64,000 nt of DNA from positions 3,410,001 to 3,474,000 of the forward strand of contig NZ_LT629703.1 of NCBI RefSeq assembly GCF_900103365.1, in the 5' to 3' direction. The first letter of the stretch is position 1. Each line of letters starts with the position of its first letter. Source of the stretch: Afipia sp. GAS231 (GTDB taxonomy: Bacteria > Pseudomonadota > Alphaproteobacteria > Rhizobiales > Xanthobacteraceae). Position numbers and translations under genes: made by a program. The notes beneath the pieces are model-generated. The model was not told the DNA's origin. It did not search any database and saw only the letters and a list, made by a program, of their open reading frames with translations. Below, piece by piece: positions 35,661 through 46,007 of the stretch.

Positions 35661-36269
35661 TAGCGGCTTCAAGCGTTTCGAAAACCGCTCCCGGTAACCA
35701 CGATTGTAACGGTTTCTTAAAATTTTTTGCGAGTGCGACGAAAATTGTCACGATCGCTGACGGCGCGCGATTCTGTGCGCTGATTCAAAAACTTGGTGTG
35801 GATGCTCGCAATTGCAGCGTTGCAACACCGGCGAAGAGTCGAGCGACAACGTCGAATCACGGATTGTCAGAAATCGTGCTTGGTGTATTCCTTACTCGTT
35901 CGCGACGCTCAAGGCTCTCCTGACCAGCGCGGTTTGGGACCCAAGAGCGGACGTGCAAATCGGCGGCGGTGTGCGCGTTAGCGACGCTTTCCAAGCGAAG
36001 CTAAGTTGATAACTCATAGCAATATGAGGGCGGCAGTTCTGTGTCTAAATTTCTCGGGCGTGGTCCGCAGTTCGCGTGCTCCGGACAAGAGAAATAAGTC
36101 ACGCGAAGAATGGCACTCGGAAGCTACTGCCGACGACAGGTGCGACTGGAAGCGCGTAGCTCGTGAACGTGTTGAAGACGACAGACTGAGGTTACGCGGC
36201 GGCGGCAGTGCCGGACGATCTTCGTCCGGTAGCGGCAGACTGACTTTGAAAACACTTGCGATCTGATAG

Positions 36270-36293
36270 CTCGCCGCGCGTTCTCGCGGCGAG
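36270..36293. promoter_or_regulatory. Hairpin in the dnaA leader
   Basis: CTCGCCGCG (36270-36278) pairs perfectly with CGCGGCGAG (36285-36293) across a 6-nt loop. It is not followed by T residues, so a terminator is unlikely. It sits 6-7 nt upstream of a strong Shine-Dalgarno sequence for a 41-codon frame. Confidence 0.5.
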
Positions 36294-36306
36294 AGGGGGA
36301 GGTAGT

Positions 36307-36432
36307 ATGCTTTACGGAATCATCGCGGCATTCAACATGCTCATTTCGAGCGGGACCGTTTCAGAATCCTCGGACATTGTTTTCAATCAGCCACCGGCGC
36401 GAACTCCGGAAAGACCGTCGAGTACGCGCTGA
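36307..36432 (+). CDS. Possible 41-residue leader or small protein upstream of dnaA
   Basis: An ATG at 36307 follows GAGAGGGGGAGG at ideal distance, one of the best ribosome sites in the window. The frame encodes 41 residues, starting MLYGIIAAFNMLISSG and ending RPSSTR, with a hydrophobic first third. It lies 175 bp before dnaA and just after a perfect hairpin. It resembles no protein I know. It may be a translated leader that affects dnaA expression, or chance. Confidence 0.3.
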   Translation: MLYGIIAAFNMLISSGTVSESSDIVFNQPPARTPERPSSTR

Positions 36433-36606
36433 CCCAGCGGACGCTTCTTCTCCAAGCATAAATCTGAGCAACGGCGTTTTCGCCGAGCGCTAGAGCTATG
36501 TCCGGAGACAGCCCCGCTCGCGGTCGCGTCTGGCAGGAACCCTGCAAGGAACCTGTGAGGCGATTTGGCATTCACTATTTACTCTTTCAGAAAAGTTCTC
36601 AGGCAA

Positions 36607-38037
36607 ATGACAAATACGGAACAGGATCGCTGGACACGCGTGAAGGGACGGCTGCGGACGACTGTGGGCGAAGACGTCTACACGAGCTGGTTTGCCCGCA
36701 TGGACCTGGAAGCGGTGCAGGATGAAAGCGTTCACCTGTCGGTTCCGACCCGGTTCCTGAAGAGCTGGATCCAGGCGCATTACGCCGACCGCGTGCTGAC
36801 CTGCTGGCAGGCCGAGATGCCGGAAGTGCATCGGATCGATCTCACCGTGCGCACGGCAATGCGCTGCGCGGCTCCCGTCAAGGAGGTTCCCGCGCCGTCC
36901 GACCAGCGCCGCGTCGAACGCGCCGACGGCCGTCCCGCGCCGGAATTGCGTTCGACCGCGACCGCGCCGGTGTCCGCCAACCATGATGCGCTCGGCGGCT
37001 CGCCGCTCGATCCGCGCCTGACCTTCGCCAGTTTTGTGATCGGCCGCTCCAATACGCTGGCCCACGCGGCGGCACGCCAGGTCGCCGAAGGGCGTCGCGG
37101 CGATGCCGTGATGTTCAATCCTCTCTATATTCACGCCGGCGTCGGCCTCGGCAAAACCCATCTGCTGCAGGCCGTGACCTGGGCCGGCAACTCCGGCAGC
37201 GAGCGCAAGGTGCTGTATCTCACCGCCGAGAAGTTCATGTACGGCTTCGTCGCCGCGCTAAAGACCCAGACGGCGCTGGCGTTCAAGGAGGCGCTGCGCG
37301 GCATCGACGTGCTTGTCATCGACGACCTCCAGTTCCTGCAGGGCAAGTCGACCCAGGCCGAGTTCTGCCACACGCTGAATGCGCTGATCGACGCCGGCCG
37401 TCAGGTCGTGATCGCCGCCGACCGGCCGCCGTCCGACCTCGAAAGCCTTGACGACCGCGTCCGCTCGCGGCTCGCCGGCGGCCTTGTCGTCGAGATGGGA
37501 TCGCTCGGCGAAGAGCTGCGGCTCGGCATCCTGAAATCGCGTGTCGCCGCGGCCCGCGCGCATCATGCGAGCTTCGACGTGCCGGAAGCGGTGCTGGATT
37601 ATCTCGCCCGCACCATCACCCATAATGGCCGCGACCTCGAAGGCGCCATCAACCGCCTGCTCGCACACTCCAAGCTCAACGCCACCCCGGTGACCCTGGA
37701 AATGGCCGAGCGCGAGGTCCGCGACCTCGTTCGTCCGCAGGAACCGAAGCGGATCAAGATCGAGGACATCCAGCGGGTGGTGGCCCGGCAATACAATGTG
37801 AGCCGTTCGGACCTGCTGTCCTCTCGGCGCACCGCGAACGTGGTCCGGCCGCGCCAGGTCGCGATGTATCTGGCGAAAACCCTGACCTTGCGCTCGCTGC
37901 CCGAAATCGGGCGCCGGTTCGGCGGCCGCGACCACACCACGGTGCTGCACGCCGTGCGCAAGATCGAGGCGCTGGTTTCCAAGGATGTGTCGCTGTCCGA
38001 AGAGGTCGAGTCGCTGAAGCGGCAGCTGCAGGAATGA
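36607..38037 (+). CDS. dnaA: Chromosomal replication initiator DnaA
   Basis: The 476-residue initiator has four domains: N-terminal oligomerisation domain I ([21 protein letters not shown]), a variable linker (about 90-140), the AAA+ domain with Walker [13 protein letters not shown], Walker [13 protein letters not shown] and the arginine-finger region, and DNA-binding domain IV with the signature [15 protein letters not shown]. The ATG at 36607 (MTNTEQDRW) matches relatives; a TTG 14 codons earlier is rejected. It binds TTATCCACA boxes to open the origin. The long leader, nearby DnaA box and GANTC sites fit autoregulation and cell-cycle control. dnaN follows after 281 bp. Confidence 0.98.
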   Translation: MTNTEQDRWTRVKGRLRTTVGEDVYTSWFARMDLEAVQDESVHLSVPTRFLKSWIQAHYADRVLTCWQAEMPEVHRIDLTVRTAMRCAAPVKEVPAPSDQRRVERADGRPAPELRSTATAPVSANHDALGGSPLDPRLTFASFVIGRSNTLAHAAARQVAEGRRGDAVMFNPLYIHAGVGLGKTHLLQAVTWAGNSGSERKVLYLTAEKFMYGFVAALKTQTALAFKEALRGIDVLVIDDLQFLQGKSTQAEFCHTLNALIDAGRQVVIAADRPPSDLESLDDRVRSRLAGGLVVEMGSLGEELRLGILKSRVAAARAHHASFDVPEAVLDYLARTITHNGRDLEGAINRLLAHSKLNATPVTLEMAEREVRDLVRPQEPKRIKIEDIQRVVARQYNVSRSDLLSSRRTANVVRPRQVAMYLAKTLTLRSLPEIGRRFGGRDHTTVLHAVRKIEALVSKDVSLSEEVESLKRQLQE

Positions 38038-38043
38038 ATTCTT

Positions 38044-38098
38044 CTCCCGCCCCCCGAACTCGGGTAAACCCGAGTTCTGGGGGACGGGAGATATTTTT
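38044..38098 (+). terminator. Long hairpin after dnaA, likely terminator
   Basis: Stem pairs: CTCCCG / CGGGAG outermost, CCCCC / GGGGG, then GAACTCGGGT / ACCCGAGTTC with a 2-nt loop; one mismatch and one bulge interrupt about 21 pairs (38044-38090). ATATTTTTCC follows. It begins 7 bp after the dnaA stop, so dnaN may depend on its own promoter in the remaining 220 bp. Confidence 0.7.
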
Positions 38099-38318
38099 CC
38101 TTGCCGGTTTCCCTACCGGTTTCCTTGCCGATTTTTCGCCCCAAAAGTGGGGAATGGGGCTCGCTTTCGCTTGCACCGGCTGGCCATCCGCGCCACCTTG
38201 CGGTCCCCCGGAGGCTTGATCAGATCCGACATCGATCGGGTTTTCCGGGTTTCCAACGCCGCGGCGTGCCTTGAGGGCCGCCCGGCTTTTCCATCTTAGG
38301 TATCTGGCGGGTATTGCA

Positions 38319-39437
38319 ATGAAGGTCACCGTCGAACGCGCGCAACTCCTGAAATCGCTGGGCCACGTCCATCGCGTGGTCGAGCGCCGCAACACCATCC
38401 CGATCCTCGGCAACGTGCTGATCCGCGCCGAAAACGCCAAGCTGTCGCTGAAGGCGACCGACCTCGACCTCGAGGTGACCGAGACGCTGGCGGCGGAGAC
38501 CGCAACCGGCGGCTCGACCACGGTTCCGGCGCACATGTTCTACGACATCGTCCGCAAACTGCCCGACGGCGCGCAGATCGTGCTGGAAGCCGACGGCGAT
38601 CGTTCGGTGCTGGCGATCAAGGCCGGCCGCTCGCGCTTCACGTTGCAGACCCTGCCCGAGAGCGACTTTCCCGATCTTGCCGCCGGCGACATGACGCATT
38701 CGTTCGCGCTGGCCGCCAGCGACGTCAAGCGCCTGATCGACCGCACGCAGTTTGCGATCTCCACCGAAGAGACCCGCTATTATCTCAACGGCATCTACCT
38801 GCACGCCGCCGGCAGTGCCAAGGCGGCGACGCTTCGCGGCGTGGCGACCGACGGACACCGTCTGGCGCAGATCGATCTGGTGCTGCCCAAGGGCGCCACC
38901 GGCATGCCCGGCGTGATCGTGCCGCGCAAGACCGTCGGCGAGGTACAGCGGCTGATCGAGGACAACGAGGCCGAAGTCACCATCGAACTGTCGCAGGGCA
39001 AGATCCGCTTCACCATCGGCAATGTGGTGCTGACCTCGAAGCTGATCGACGGCACCTTCCCGGATTACGGCCGCGTCATTCCGCAGAACAACGACAAGGA
39101 ACTGATCGTCGACAAGAAGGATTTCGAAGCCGCCGTCGACCGCGTCTCGACGATTTCGAGCGAACGCGGCCGCGCGGTGAAGCTGGCGCTTTCGCCCGGC
39201 AAGCTGGTGCTGTCGGTGACCAACCCGGATTCCGGCAGCGCCACCGAAGAGCTCGAAGTCGAATACGCCTCCGACGCGCTCGATATCGGCTTCAACTCGC
39301 GCTACCTGCTCGACATCGCCGCCCAGATCGAAGGCGAGGTCGCCGTGTTACGTCTGGCCGACCCCGGCTCGCCGACGCTGGTGCAGGACAAGGAAAACAA
39401 GGGCGCGCTCTACGTGCTGATGCCGATGCGGGTGTGA
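38319..39437 (+). CDS. dnaN: DNA polymerase III sliding clamp (beta subunit)
   Basis: The 372-residue protein has the three-domain clamp layout. Marks: MKVTVERAQLLKSLGHVHRVVERRNTIPIL at the start in sense, the domain-II segment SSTEETRYYLNGIY type (here ISTEETRYYLNGIYLH) with VATDGHRLAQ, FPDYGRVIP, and the conserved C-terminus YVLMPMRV. The ATG at 38319 is used; a GTG-type extension upstream is not family-like. It is a ring dimer that tethers polymerases to DNA. A GIY-YIG element is inserted 8 bp after its stop. Confidence 0.98.
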   Translation: MKVTVERAQLLKSLGHVHRVVERRNTIPILGNVLIRAENAKLSLKATDLDLEVTETLAAETATGGSTTVPAHMFYDIVRKLPDGAQIVLEADGDRSVLAIKAGRSRFTLQTLPESDFPDLAAGDMTHSFALAASDVKRLIDRTQFAISTEETRYYLNGIYLHAAGSAKAATLRGVATDGHRLAQIDLVLPKGATGMPGVIVPRKTVGEVQRLIEDNEAEVTIELSQGKIRFTIGNVVLTSKLIDGTFPDYGRVIPQNNDKELIVDKKDFEAAVDRVSTISSERGRAVKLALSPGKLVLSVTNPDSGSATEELEVEYASDALDIGFNSRYLLDIAAQIEGEVAVLRLADPGSPTLVQDKENKGALYVLMPMRV

Positions 39438-39445
39438 GACGCCAC

Positions 39446-39811
39446 TGTCATTGCCGGGCTTGACCCGGCAATCCATCCAACCAAATGACCTATTGGGTGT
39501 ACATTCTAGCCAGTAAGCCCGGCGGAACACTGTATATCGGTGTGACGAACAATCTGGTTCGGCGTGTCTATGAACACCGGGAAGGTCTGGCAGACGGCTT
39601 TACCAAGCGATACGGCATCAAGACGCTGGTATATTTCGAAGCGCACGAATCGATTGCCGTCGCCCTTCAACGCGAGAAAAACATCAAGCATTGGTCGCGC
39701 GAGTGGAAAATCGATTTGATCGTCGCGGGCAATCCCGATTGGCGAGACTTATACGAAGAAATTGTCCGCTAACGCGGACGATGGATTGCCGGGTCAAGCC
39801 CGGCAATGACA
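39446..39811. mobile_element. 366-bp unit: GIY-YIG nuclease gene between 32-bp perfect inverted repeats
   Basis: Left end (39446-39477) begins TGTCATTGCCGGGCTTGACC and finishes CGGCAATCCATC. The right end (39780-39811) is its exact reverse complement over all 32 bp. Each end also folds on itself: ATTGCCGGG with CCCGGCAAT around CTTGA. The only content is the nuclease gene. The unit fills the whole dnaN-recF gap: 8 bp after the dnaN stop and 6 bp before the recF ATG. No clear target duplication flanks it. The ends share GTCAT, GGGCTTGACCC and ATCCA with the gene-less palindromes at 8210, 20774 and 58487, and GTCATTGC / GCAATCCA with those at 22566, 24390, 26013, 27375 and 62365. Confidence 0.75.
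39485..39772 (+). CDS. GIY-YIG superfamily small endonuclease (COG2827 / UPF0213 type)
   Basis: The 95-residue protein is a single GIY-YIG domain: VYILASK with TLYIGVTNNLVRR (YIG motif and catalytic Arg), the Tyr/His pair in VYEHREG, FTKRYGIKTLVYFE, and the metal-binding Glu in LQREKNIKHW. Stand-alone members of this family are common, poorly characterised nucleases. It starts with ATG at 39485, 8 bp inside the left inverted repeat, with no strong ribosome site, and stops 8 bp before the right one. Its codons look like those of the host. Position between dnaN and recF interrupts an otherwise conserved gene order. Confidence 0.92.
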   Translation: MTYWVYILASKPGGTLYIGVTNNLVRRVYEHREGLADGFTKRYGIKTLVYFEAHESIAVALQREKNIKHWSREWKIDLIVAGNPDWRDLYEEIVR

Positions 39812-39817
39812 CGTGAC

Positions 39818-40957
39818 ATGACCCCCTCCCGCATTCACAAGCTGACGCTGACGCATTTCCGCAATTATCGGGCGGCGAGCGTGCAGGCGCGGGGCGACGT
39901 GGTGGCGCTGGTGGGACCGAACGGCGCCGGCAAGACCAATTGCCTGGAAGCGATCTCGTTTCTGTCGCCGGGGCGCGGCCTGCGGCGCGCGACGCTGGAG
40001 GATGTCGCCGACAATCAGGGCGACGGTTCCTGGGCGGTATCCGCCGAAGTCGAGGGCGCGCTCGGATTGGCCACGCTCGGCACCGGCATCGATGCGCCGG
40101 CAGCGGAGGCGGCGTCATCGAGCCGGCGCTGCCGCATCGACCGCGAGCCGGTCGGCTCAGCCACCGCCTTCGGCGATCACCTGCGCATGGTCTGGCTGAC
40201 GCCGGCGATGGACGGGCTGTTCATGGGCGCTGCGTCCGAGCGGCGGCGGTTCTTCGACAGGCTGGTGCTGGCGATCGACTCTGAGCATTCCAGCCGGGTG
40301 TCGGCGCTGGAGCGCTCGTTGCGCTCGCGCAACCGGCTGCTCGAGGTCCGCAACTACGACGACCACTGGTGCGACGCCATCGAACGCGAAACCGCCGAAC
40401 TCGCGGTCGCGGTCGCCGCCACCCGCGGCCAGACCGTGACCAAACTCGCGGCGATGCTGCGCGCGCGCGGCGCAGACTCCGCCTTTCCGTCGGCGCAGAT
40501 CATGCTCGACGGCTGGATGGAAAATGCGCTGGTCAGCGAGCCCGCCACCGCGGTGGAGGATCGTTACCGCGAGATCCTGCGCGCCGGCCGCGCCCGCGAC
40601 GCCGCTGCCGGCCGCACGCTGGACGGTCCTCACCTCACCGATCTCGAAGTGGTCTACGCGCCGAAGAACATGCCGGCCCGCGATGCCTCGACCGGCGAAC
40701 AGAAGGCGCTGCTGATCGGGCTGGTGCTGGCCCATGCCACGCTGGTCGCCGAGATGACCGGCATCGTGCCGCTGCTGCTGCTCGACGAAGTGGTGGCGCA
40801 TCTCGACCCGAACCGGCGCAAGGCGCTGTTCGACGAGCTCGCAAAACTCGGCGCACAGGTCTGGATGACCGGCGCCGACCCCGCGGCCTTTGTCGACATC
40901 GGCGCTTCCGGCGAGACTTTCGACGTGGAATCCGGCCGGGTCACCCGCCGCGCGTAA
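39818..40957 (+). CDS. recF: DNA replication and repair protein RecF
   Basis: The 379-residue SMC-like ATPase loads RecA at gaps with RecOR. The N-terminus IHKLTLTHFRNYRAA, Walker A GPNGAGKTNCLEAISFLSPGRGLR in sense, DGPHLTDLEV, the signature STGEQKALLIGLVLAHA and Walker B LLLLDEVVAHLD are all present. The ATG at 39818 matches relatives; ATG at 39806 lies inside the right inverted repeat. The usual ribosome-site position is occupied by the hairpin end of the GIY-YIG unit, and no Shine-Dalgarno is visible, so translation may be weakened or coupled. Confidence 0.97.
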   Translation: MTPSRIHKLTLTHFRNYRAASVQARGDVVALVGPNGAGKTNCLEAISFLSPGRGLRRATLEDVADNQGDGSWAVSAEVEGALGLATLGTGIDAPAAEAASSSRRCRIDREPVGSATAFGDHLRMVWLTPAMDGLFMGAASERRRFFDRLVLAIDSEHSSRVSALERSLRSRNRLLEVRNYDDHWCDAIERETAELAVAVAATRGQTVTKLAAMLRARGADSAFPSAQIMLDGWMENALVSEPATAVEDRYREILRAGRARDAAAGRTLDGPHLTDLEVVYAPKNMPARDASTGEQKALLIGLVLAHATLVAEMTGIVPLLLLDEVVAHLDPNRRKALFDELAKLGAQVWMTGADPAAFVDIGASGETFDVESGRVTRRA

Positions 40958-41092
40958 AAGCCGACAGCTCCGCACCACTTGAACCGAACCCAGCACCACG
41001 GCGACTAGAGTAAAGCCGTTGCGCCATTCGCGTCGCCGCCATGTTTGCCGCGCGATCCACCCCAGGCGTCGACACATCCCCGGAGATCACGA

Positions 41093-43282
41093 ATGTCTGG
41101 AACCACGCACGGGATGCAACTCCTGGCACGACAATTTCTGCTGGCCTGCCTTCTGGTGTCGATGGTCGGCGTACCCGTTGCTCGCGCCGACGACGGCATG
41201 GTCGACGTTCGCACGCTGCCGCGTCTGGAAGGCGCGGTGGAAGAGACTTCCCGCACCGAATCCTATCGGCTGAACTACGGCGTCCCGACGGTGGTCGCAG
41301 TCACCAGGGCCGCCACCCAAAAACTGCTCGCTGCCGACGGCTGGGTGCCGTATCTGCGGCCGCTCGAGGAGACGAGCCCTTCGCTGACCTTCAAGAGGGC
41401 CCAGCAGGGGTTGTATGTTTCCTTCAGCCAGGGCCTCGGCCGGCCGGACCAGTCGACGGTGTACTATTCCGCAAGCCGTATCACCGCGAACGTGCCGTTC
41501 CCGCCGGAGGCGACCGACATCGTCTTCGACGAGCGCCGGCCCTATCTCGGATGCATTGCGCGCGCCGCGCTTGACGCAACCCTCGACTTCTACCGCAAGG
41601 AGATGGCCGCGATCGGCTGGAAGCCGCTCTCCGCCGCCGACGCCGCTGCGCGCTGGCCCAATGCGCAACTCAGCGAAACAATCGAGAACGGCGCGCGTGC
41701 CTACTACACCCATGACGACAGCGCCGGCTTCTACCGGCAGGAGCCCGTCATGATGACCCTGCTGCGCCGCGACGACGGCCGGACCGCTGTGGAAATCCGC
41801 GAGGCCCCATTCGCGCTGCCGCAGACCTTGGAAGCCGACTCCGAGATGGCCGGCCTGCCGCGGCCGAAGCCAAGCAAGACCGCGATGAGCACGGGCGATT
41901 CCAATTCGCCGCGCCGCAAGCTCGACGTCGCCGTGATGGCCGAGCTTCCGGCAACGCTGGCCTTCTATCGCAAGGAGCTCGCCGCCCGGAATTGGACCGA
42001 GGACAGCAACGCCACCGCCGTCGCACCCGACAGTGTGACGCTGAATTTCTCCTCCGCCGAGCAGACGGCATCGCTCAAGCTCGGCCGCAAATACGACCTG
42101 ACCCTCGTCAATCTCGTCACCCAGATGAAGGAATCCGCCATCGCCGCCCGCGCCAAGGCCAAGAAGGACGCTGACGACAACTTCTTCAAAAATGCCGAAG
42201 CCGCCGCCAAGCAGATCATCGCGGCCGATGAAGTGCGGCGCGCAGCCCAGGCGGCCAACCTGTCGGACGCGCCGTTGCACGCGCTCGCCGACAGTTCGAA
42301 GCCGGTGCCACTGCCGGAGAACGCGGAAAACGTGAAGTTCGACGGCGACAAGGGGCAACTGGAATTCGATTCCGGCTCCAGCGTGAAGGCGATTGCGGCG
42401 TTCTACCGCGGTGCGTTGAAATCGCAGGGCTGGAAGGAGCAGGCGTTGGGCATCAACAAGCCAAATATGGTGACAATGGATTTCTCCCGAGCCGGCAAAG
42501 CGCTGTCGTTCACCGCCATGCAGATGGGCCCCAAGGTCAATGTCAGCGCCGATGGTTCGGGGCTGATGATGGCCAGCGCCAAAGTGGCGGGCAAGCCCGC
42601 TGCGGCTAGCGCTCAGCCCGCCGGCGAACCGGCCGCCAAGAGAACGGATAAGGCAGCGGAGGTTCTCGAAGCCGATGCCGATTCCGCATTACCGGTGCCG
42701 AAGCAGCATACGATGAGTTCGATCGGTACCGGGAAGGTCCCCGGCAGCAATGCGCCGATCCGCAAGGAGCTTGAGGCCAGCATCCCGGCCGAACTCAACA
42801 GCGTGCTCGGTTTCTACCGCACCGAACTCGGCAAACTCGGCTGGAAAGAAGCAACCGATGGCGCCGTCGTGAAACCGGACCAGGTGCAACTGGCATTCGT
42901 CTCTCCCGACGGGCCGGCCACGCTGAAACTCGGCCGCAGCAATGGCGAGACCTCGGTCAGTCTCGCGCAGAAATATCCTGATGTGGCCGCCAAGGCCGAT
43001 TTCGTGCCGAAGCCGGGTCAAGCCAGACTGGTGTTCGGCAATCTCGGCGGCGGCGAAGCTACCGTTTCCATCAACAAACAGACGATCAAGCTCGCCGCAG
43101 GTGCCGGCGGACCGCAATCGCCGAAACCGCCGATGCTCGATCTGCCGCCGGGCAAGTATCAGTACACGCTGAAGGTCGCCGGCGGGCCGGCACGCAGCAA
43201 CCAGATCGAGATCGAGGCCGGCGATACCTGGGGTTTGATGGTGGCGCCGAGCGGCGACGTGCTGCCGCTGCACATGTATTGA
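41093..43282 (+). CDS. Exported protein with four FYR...GW modules, function unknown
   Basis: The 729-residue product has a signal peptide (hydrophobic LLARQFLLACLLVSMVGV, cleavage near ARADD). Four copies of a module follow, marked by FYRKEMAAIGWKP (Phe166), FYRKELAARNWTE (Phe291), FYRGALKSQGWKE (Phe437) and FYRTELGKLGWKE (Phe574), spaced about 125-146 residues. Each is followed by a strand ending in a phrase like VTLNFSSAEQTASLKLGR. A basic/acidic linker (AKAKKDADDNF, about 350-375) and an Ala/Pro-rich linker (about 490-525) separate modules. The C-terminus is a beta-rich domain with LPPGKYQYTLKVAGGPAR and GDTWGLMVAPSGDVLPLHMY. The ATG at 41093 follows CGGAGA. It lies between recF and gyrB. 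Confidence 0.85.
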   Translation: MSGTTHGMQLLARQFLLACLLVSMVGVPVARADDGMVDVRTLPRLEGAVEETSRTESYRLNYGVPTVVAVTRAATQKLLAADGWVPYLRPLEETSPSLTFKRAQQGLYVSFSQGLGRPDQSTVYYSASRITANVPFPPEATDIVFDERRPYLGCIARAALDATLDFYRKEMAAIGWKPLSAADAAARWPNAQLSETIENGARAYYTHDDSAGFYRQEPVMMTLLRRDDGRTAVEIREAPFALPQTLEADSEMAGLPRPKPSKTAMSTGDSNSPRRKLDVAVMAELPATLAFYRKELAARNWTEDSNATAVAPDSVTLNFSSAEQTASLKLGRKYDLTLVNLVTQMKESAIAARAKAKKDADDNFFKNAEAAAKQIIAADEVRRAAQAANLSDAPLHALADSSKPVPLPENAENVKFDGDKGQLEFDSGSSVKAIAAFYRGALKSQGWKEQALGINKPNMVTMDFSRAGKALSFTAMQMGPKVNVSADGSGLMMASAKVAGKPAAASAQPAGEPAAKRTDKAAEVLEADADSALPVPKQHTMSSIGTGKVPGSNAPIRKELEASIPAELNSVLGFYRTELGKLGWKEATDGAVVKPDQVQLAFVSPDGPATLKLGRSNGETSVSLAQKYPDVAAKADFVPKPGQARLVFGNLGGGEATVSINKQTIKLAAGAGGPQSPKPPMLDLPPGKYQYTLKVAGGPARSNQIEIEAGDTWGLMVAPSGDVLPLHMY

Positions 43283-43412
43283 TGCCGCTTCGTCCGGCCG
43301 TCGCGGCTGCCTCCGGCGACGGCCGGCGTTTCCGCAAATCGAGCTCCGGAACCCGTAGAATCAGTGCCCGAATCACGCTTTTCAGAGCCCTCAGAATCGG
43401 CCTTTTGGCGCC

Positions 43413-43459
43413 TTGAAAAACGGCAAAATAGTCTTATTTATTCAAAGACTTGTGGATAG
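43413..43459 (+). promoter_or_regulatory. gyrB promoter with adjacent DnaA box
   Basis: TTGAAA (43413-43418), a 16-bp spacer and TATTTA (43435-43440) form a plausible sigma70-type promoter in an AT-rich pocket. TGTGGATAG (43451-43459) is one base from the consensus DnaA box in reverse orientation and would lie at or just after the start of transcription. Confidence 0.55.
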
Positions 43460-43473
43460 AGACTTTGCGCTAG

Positions 43474-45993
<2,520 letters not shown>

Positions 45994-46007
45994 GGCAGCG
46001 AGTACCC

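Larger units (their letters stand above)
35429..36606. other. rpsT-dnaA intergenic region: candidate oriC or dnaA control region
   Basis: This is the longest gap in the window and visibly more AT-rich than its surroundings. A consensus DnaA box TTATCCACA lies at 35652-35660, and an AT-rich block (TTTCTTAAAATTTTTTGCG) at about 35713-35731. A second weaker box, TGTGGATGC (inverse of GCATCCACA), is at 35797-35805. Three GANTC methylation sites fall within 77 bp (35782, 35836, 35854), with two more at 36317 and 36364. An IHF-like site (one mismatch) is at 35783-35795. Two perfect hairpins occur at 36211-36229 and 36270-36293. The open frames in this gap longer than 60 codons lack ribosome sites. 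Whether replication starts here or near hemE, as in some relatives, cannot be settled from sequence. Confidence 0.5.

Noticed and set aside
36006..36266. An 86-codon frame in the rpsT-dnaA gap
   Set aside because: No ribosome site and an Arg/Ser-rich chance-like composition. The region looks regulatory.
39806..39817. recF start at ATG 39806
   Set aside because: It lies inside the inverted repeat and adds four residues not expected in the family. ATG 39818 gives the usual N-terminus.
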